Of a stretch of DNA of 64,000 nt, positions 57,801 through 64,000 are shown piece after piece (within the stretch, counting starts at the first letter, position 1; every line of letters begins with the position of its first letter). Below the pieces are notes generated by a model. The model worked only from the letters and a program-made list of their open reading frames with translations. It was not told the origin of the DNA and made no database searches. Source of the stretch: Pochonia chlamydosporia 170. Taxonomy: Eukaryota > Ascomycota > Sordariomycetes > Hypocreales > Clavicipitaceae. The DNA lies in NCBI RefSeq assembly GCF_001653235.2, contig NC_035794.1, forward strand, positions 2,976,001-3,040,000, in the 5' to 3' direction. Position numbers and translations under genes: made by a program.

Positions 57801-60800
57801 GAAGGTCCGCGTCCGAGACTCGTGCCATGCTGAATTTGGTCGTCTGAGAATAGCGGGCAATCTTGGATTCGAACAGATTGATCCTGCGACAAGTCTTTAA
57901 TGAGAGAAACAAAAGTGTCCAGTATGAACTCCGTAGCCGTAGGTGAATAAAGATTGTCCGCGGTAATACATTCCAGAAGGTGTCCCTGCTCAGGAGTTTT
58001 GGTAACATTTATCGTCAAGTCGTAGGCTGTTTTGACATCATCATACCTCTCCATGGTCATGATACAGTCTCCTAGTGACTGCTGCATTATGTCGCCTAGA
58101 CGATAGTTGAATGCTACTTGGAACACCGGTGTGCTAAGCGGAGACCGTTCAATGCCAAACTTCTCTAAAAGAACATCAAAGGGGATTTGTGAATGCTCAA
58201 ACGAGCTCAGAACAATTTGAGAAGTAGCGTTTAAAAGACTCTCAAAAGTCTGACTTAGATCTGTCATAAACCGCATTGGGAGTACGTTGGCAAAGTGGCC
58301 GATGGAGTTGACGAAGTCGCCAGTCGGGTCCCGGCCGCTATCTGTGACGCCAATACACATGTCGTCGATTTCCACAAGTCTCATAAGTAAGACTTGTAAA
58401 ACTGCCAAATAAAACTGCATACATGTTGCTCCATGTAGTTGACTGACTTTGCTGATATTTTCGACAATGGAGCTGTTAAGCTCCCTAGACGCCTTATTGT
58501 TGCCGTAGAATTGGCGTGCCTGCCTGGTTTTGGCTTTGGAAAGGGGAAGTAGTGGCATAGGAGCCGCTAGGGGAAGCAATTGACTCTTCCAATACGTGAT
58601 CGATTCGGAAAACTTGCCGTACTCGAGATCTTGGCGCTGTTGGCAAGCAAAATTCAAGAACAGGCCAGGGCTGGGCGAAAGCGGCAGCATTTGGTAAGCG
58701 CGGTTGAGCTCTTTGAGAAAGATGCTGAAGCTATACGCATCGCTAGCAATCAAATGAAAGCCCAAGACAAGACTATGCCTCTCGGGTTCGTGGGCAATGA
58801 GAACGGCTCGGAAAGTCTCACCAGTGGACAGCGAGTACTCTTGGTTAGATATAGTGTCGAACGCAAGCCGAGCATCTGCTTCGGTTCCTTCTAACGTAAT
58901 CAACCGGCTTCGTTTCGCCTCTTTGGAAAGGTATTGTCTGGTCTCTGCACTGCCTGAGTCTGCAAGGTAGCAAGCTTGGTGGGCCTGATAATGGCCCAAT
59001 ACCATCTCGATGGCCCTGGATAGCCGATCAATGTTTAACGAACCCTTTATTGTATATTGTACAGTTACATTCAGCGAAGTTGGACGTTTGGAGAGTGTGT
59101 GTAAGAAGTGAATTCCTGTCTGAGCAAAAGACAGTCGCTCAGTCCGTTGATACTCGGAAGCTGCTTCTGCGGTGGATGGCCTCCGCATTATGATTTTCGC
59201 TTTCAGATCAGCCTGGCGCCCCGTGGTGTCCATATTAAGCGATGGACAGGAAACGTCGCCATTTTTGTCGACTGGGAGACTACCCCAAGGTACGTGGTCG
59301 CTTGCCACGGAGTCAGATGTTGGTGTTGCCGTATCGACTGGTGTGGACGGTGTTTGCGAGCGGCTGTCTTCGTCTTGGGACGATGGCAACCCAATGGTCA
59401 CTTCGGAAACGGTTTCCTTGGTCACTGCATCTACGCATTGCAACACGTTATCTTCCAAATCGATGCACTGGTCGAGATGAGCAGGAGTTGCATCCGTACC
59501 CTCGGGGATGTCGCCCTGCACCGGTTTAATGTCCATGAATTCTTTTGCCACACTCGCACAAAGAGAGGAGAGCGGTTCTCTCCCGAGTATCCTCAGTAAA
59601 GGAAGACGAATGTTTATCTCCTTGAAAAGCCAGTTACGCATTTCAATGCCGTGAAGCGAATCAAGACCAACATCCGCCACAGGGCTATTGTGATCAATTG
59701 AGCTCTCAGGGATCCTCACCATCGTGCTAATCTTTCTGCAAAACATTTTCTGTACTGTTGCAACAGCTTCACTAAAATCTTTAGCCTTATTTAGCTCTTC
59801 GCGCGCGACTTGGACAGACTGTGGCATCACGTTCAGAGGATTCGCGGTTGCCACAGACACTGGTGCCTTCACCATCGGAGAGAAGCATGCCTTCTCAACC
59901 CAAGACGGCCGGTTCGTTTTGTCGCCACGATCTACGTATGGCTCAATACCCACGATGACTTCTCCGCTGGCAGAACCTGGTTTCCCGGATATGATCGCCT
60001 GAAGTACAGCATAGTGAAATTCCGACTCTGACAGAGGAGTGAGTGAAAAGGCCCGGAGAGTGCCTTCAAGATCTGTGCTCTGTTCCCGATCTGTCCTCGA
60101 TACGTAACCCACGTCCACAAGCAAGCCTAGCTGAAGGATTGATGCTGCCTGTCCTCGTCGTCTCCGTTTCTCGATCATACTAGACATAAACATGTTGCCG
60201 GCGTGATACACGGCCTGACCTGCCGTGCCACACACCGTGCCCAAGGATCCAAACGCGAGAAAGAAGTCTAAGCTGTCGTTGGAAAACTCTTGATCAAGGT
60301 TAGATAGACCAGATACCTTTGGTTTCATTTGCCTTTCCACACTCTCGGCGGAGGCATTGACAAATATGCCGGACTCCAAGACAAGGGCAGCATTGGCAAC
60401 ACCACCAATGGGAGGCATGGTACGTCTTATCATGGCGAGAGTTTCCCGCACTTGTGACTGTAGAGTTACATCCATCCTCACGATGTGAAGGTAAATACCC
60501 TTTAATCGCATCTCTGAAACCCACTCCATATTCTCGGTGGGATTGCGGCTGGCGAGAACAATGTGTCGAGCCCCAGCCTGTACGATATAGCGGCATAAGG
60601 ACTGTCCAAGCTCTCCCGTCATTCCCACGAAGAAGTAAGTCTTCATCGAAGAAAAGATGTTTCGTGGATCAAAAGATTGAAGAGAAACACTGACTGGCAG
60701 GTCCCTGTCATATACGACCGCTGCAGAAAGGCGCTCTCGATACTCATGAAGTTTGTCTGGCACGTCTCTGATGTGGACTGTTTCCAATGATACTGATCCC

Positions 60801-63800
60801 AGTAATTCTGGAGACAGAGTCTGACAAGCTTGGTAAGCCTCTTTTAAAACTCTTCCTACATGACTGGCGGGTTGACGAATTGTGAAGCCTGGGTCGAATG
60901 ATTGGATTATGCAACCCTTTGGTAAGAGCGGCAGTACTGTTTCGATGTCGTCATTTGATAGAGCATACAATACCGCTGAATCATGAGGAATTTGACTTCG
61001 AATATGTCGAGTGGGAGCACATGGATGTATGACTATGCAACCCGGGATTTCGTCTCGCGAAACTTGTGTGGCAACCTTGAGGAACAGTAGTCGATGTCCC
61101 ATGTTCATCGCCAAGGTAGAAATAATACCTTGCACGTTTCTGGGCACACCGCATACTAGTATAGGTCTATGAGTTGACATGGTCGAAATTATTGTCGAGA
61201 CAATGAGAGCAGATGCCATTGCAGCCAACGTCTGGCTGTCCGAAGTTTGAACATCATGGAGCTTGAAAACACTCTCCTTGGGTACCACCACAGCTGAGGA
61301 TGCAGTCTCCGCCAAAGCAAACACAGCTTCACCGGACTTTTGGAGTTTTCCGAAGCATAGAAAGCAAGGAGATTCTTCTAAAACATGAATCGCCAGCGAC
61401 ATATCCACATTGACCACGGCGTAAGCTGCTGGAAAGTGAAGCTGATCCCCTTTGACCAGCCTTGCCCGTGACAAAGCCCCATCATGAACAATTTCAACTC
61501 GTTCATCAGATGAGAGAAGCTTCTTTATTGTTCGACGCTTCGCGTTGTAAAGTTCGTTTGCTGCAGTATCGGGTACTACTCTTGGCACGAGGACTTGACC
61601 GTCCTTCACCAGAACTTCTGACTCCAATGTCCAGAGCATATTCTCTGAATTCTTTTCAGAAGATGACGAGAAAGTCATTTCCAATACATGTCGAACAATA
61701 AAGCCAGCGTCCCAAGAGACAGCACTGTCGAAATCCAGGTAGTTGATATTGACGTGAGGTAACTCCACAGCCAACGCACGCCCGATTCCGATTGTCATGT
61801 TGGCATGGGGGCTCTCCGATATGCGTCCACTTGTGACCCATAAGACGTTCTTCGATAAAGCCAAAAGATCTTACAGTTTAGAAAGTCTTGAATTAGTCAT
61901 TTTCTGCGCAAAAAAAGGTTTGTCGAGATCTGCCAAGCATAACACGAATGCTCCTGGTGGAATATTGGCCGAGTCAAACTGTTCAATGGTGTCGAAAACT
62001 TTTATGTCGGTCGACCAACGGGCAAGTGATCTCTTGATCTGAATCACAAACCGGGAAACAGCTAGTGAGACGCCACCTATTATGAAGAGAGGACTTGTCG
62101 GAATATCTTCCATTGAAGATACCGGATCACGCAAGATGTCCACCCGCTCGTCAGTTGCCTGTGACATGAACACAGAACAACTATGCTTAGAAAGATCAGG
62201 ATGGTCGTAAGAGATGAAGTCAACTCCAGAGAAGCCATGAAGCCGAAGAATATCGTCCCATCTCTTAGGACTGATGCCGGGGCCGGTTGTTCTGCCTTCG
62301 TCTACACCTAGCCACCATCCTTCTAAAGCCCCCATGAGACCTGTCTCGCGGAGCATGTTGCCCGTGACTTCGATAGCGATCAGATATCCCCCAGGTCGTA
62401 ATAAAGCTCTCGTATTCCGGATTGTCTCGGACAAATTCCGCGTCGCATGAAGCACATTCGCAGCTATGACAATGTCGTAGCCTCCTTCTTCAAAACCTTG
62501 CACGCCCGGAGGTTTCTCGACATTGAAGACTTTGAAACTTACTTTTCCAGACTGTCCTTCAGGAATGTTCTGCTCCAGAGTGCTGAAGAAACTACCCGAA
62601 ATGTCTGTACATGTGTACGACGAATATGCATCGCCAATGGCGTCGAACACGCCGACTGTCGTTGCCCCAGTTCCGGCACCTATCTCAAGAATATGGGCTC
62701 TGGGGAACTTGTGGCTCACTTGGCGCATTATGTCGGCAGTGTACGCATTGCAAGTTGCGAACCTGTGGTCCTCTCTGTAGAGTCTGCCGAGAAGATTGTT
62801 CTCCAGCATGTGTTCCATCATTTCTGACTCTCCTCTCACAACTGACGGTAGGTTCTGGCCAACAGTTGTCAACATGGCAACAGCTATGTCATCGGTGTGA
62901 CTATTACAAAGGCGATCTATGCTCTCTTGGTTGTCCAACAGCCATTCCGTTTCATAAGAGGCATATAAGTCATCGTAATCATTGGCTAAAGTGGTATTGA
63001 TGTATCGTAGGAGCTCTTGGTGGTGCCACTTCATCTGGGTTGGCGGTTCCCTGTCTATGTCCCGGGCGAGCTCTCTCATATAGAATAAGGTGACGCGCTC
63101 GTATAAATCGCTCATCTTTACCGTCTCTTCCAAACTGGGGGGGATAGCTTTTGACATAGTCAGGCTGTAGGGATTTCCGATGCCCCAAATGGTTTTGGCA
63201 AAAAGGTTTCGGTCATCGGAAGGTTCCGGTTCCCCAACTGATTTCAGCATCAGTCCCTCAATATGTATAGAGCTTGTGACTGATTTGAATGCAATAGTGA
63301 TGTCTGTTTCTACAAAACTCCTGTCGTGATTCCCCATTGTGGCCTCGATGTCCACACTAGTAGCGGTCGGGGTATTTTGAGTGGTGAGGCTGAGGTCAAC
63401 AACGGCCCGTCGAATACTAACTGGGAGGTATGTGCTGCCCATAGATTTCTCTGCTGTGGAAATAAATGTTGCAAGGCCAGCCTGAAACCCGGTATCCAGT
63501 ACAGCAGGATGCAGCATGTATTCATCTTCAAGATCCACGACTTCCCAGGAGGCCGTTGCCCTAGCCAAGCCCCACGATCTCTTGAGAGACGTCAGTTTCT
63601 TAAATGACCCTTCATAGACAATTCCCAGGCCAGCAACGGCGCGGTAGAACCTATCTACGCCCAGAGGAGTGAGCTCTGATTTGGATATGAAGTTTGGCGG
63701 CAGGTCCGAAGCTTCCCTCTCACCCATATGGATAAGAAGACCTGCTTCACATGTTGTTTCCAAAACACGATTGTCAGAACTACCATGACAAATAAACTCA

Positions 63801-64000
63801 GCCTTGATCACCGAGTTATTCGATATAGTATCAGGAGCAGCTTTGCTACGAATTGTGAAAAGTAGCTCAGCGCCATCATATTCATCGACGACGAGTGGTT
63901 TGAGAATATTCATGTTCTGAACCTCCACCAATCTTACTTGCCGATCACCAACAAATATTTTTGTGGCTTCTATAGCCGCGGTAACGTAAGCAGCTGCGGG
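54881..64000 (-). pseudogene. PKS-NRPS hybrid synthetase, 3' part, with one in-frame stop
   Basis: The minus-strand frame is open from the right edge to 54881 except for a single TAA at 61871-61873, within AFVLCLADL...SKL[*]DLLALSKNVLWVTSG. That reads straight across as one ketoreductase-region sequence. In order: DH (from the edge; LHPAVLDTGFQAG), C-methyltransferase (ILEIGAGTGATT, about 62,670), a non-catalytic ER-like segment, KR (GMTGELG about 60,620; Tyr and Asn of VYHAGN present), ACP (VGLDSLHG about 59,658), C, A (FTSGTTSTPKG about 57,300; CYGPTEIS; YRTGDRG), T (TVGGSSLL about 56,055) and a terminal R-like domain (LLTGSTSFLG about 55,790). The C-domain HHxxxDG motif reads HLIASDA, and the R domain YxxxK reads VxxxN. 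KS and AT lie outside. Apart from the stop the frame looks functional. It likely made a methylated polyketide fused to an amino acid and released as a tetramic acid. Confidence 0.85.

Noticed and set aside
61800..61873. Intron starting at the GTAAGA that overlaps the PKS-NRPS stop
   Set aside because: Acceptors close enough would leave an intron under 50 nt or remove the conserved VLWVTSG strand; a nonsense codon explains the data better.

Overview
This window is nuclear DNA of a filamentous ascomycete (Pezizomycotina). Nearly every gene has spliceosomal introns of about 55-80 nt with GT...AG ends. The proteins are typical fungal ones: Zn2Cys6 regulators, DUF1996 and BIM1-like secreted proteins, a GH12 glucanase and a PKS-NRPS hybrid. 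Intergenic TACCTAGG palindromes and C-to-T style decay of repeats would fit a Sordariomycete, perhaps Hypocreales, but I cannot fix the genus. A 19-base N gap (31783-31801) shows this is a draft assembly.

Layout. Positions 1-22,470 look like core genome. They hold several secreted or surface proteins (a partial secreted protein, a BIM1-like copper protein, a GPI-anchored protein, a carboxylesterase and a DUF1996 protein), a 957-aa single-pass membrane protein, and conserved housekeeping genes: pICln, an auxilin of Swa2 architecture and the E2 enzyme Ubc7. A gene-poor 4.9 kb gap lies at 14.0-18.9 kb.

Immediately after Ubc7 the character changes. From 22.5 to 43 kb the DNA holds AT-rich stretches and decayed relics (a chromodomain ORF, a NACHT-ankyrin fragment, an AT-rich unknown ORF). 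It also holds four paralogous Zn2Cys6 regulators with corresponding exon structure (one truncated and crossed by the N gap), a fifth unrelated Zn2Cys6 regulator, and two members of an unrecognised small-protein family.

From 44 kb to the right edge the genes resemble a secondary-metabolite locus: an mpaB/Lcp-type oxygenase, a stand-alone AMP-binding ligase, a GH12 enzyme, a third member of the small-protein family, a tRNA-Glu with an intron, a FAD-dependent monooxygenase and the 3' part of a large PKS-NRPS on the minus strand. The visible PKS-NRPS order is DH-MT-(pseudo-ER)-KR-ACP-C-A-T-R*. Its terminal domain lacks the reductase Tyr and Lys, as in Dieckmann-type R* domains that release tetramic acids. 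The locus appears to be decaying. The PKS-NRPS reading frame carries one in-frame TAA at 61871-61873. The FAD monooxygenase has a +1 frameshift, an in-frame TGA and a broken splice donor. The oxygenase and the ligase look intact.

The most novel observation is the three-member family of small single-exon proteins (37653, 38823, 51388). They share a W-rich N-terminal pattern and a C-terminal (I/M)WD block that I do not recognise from any described family.
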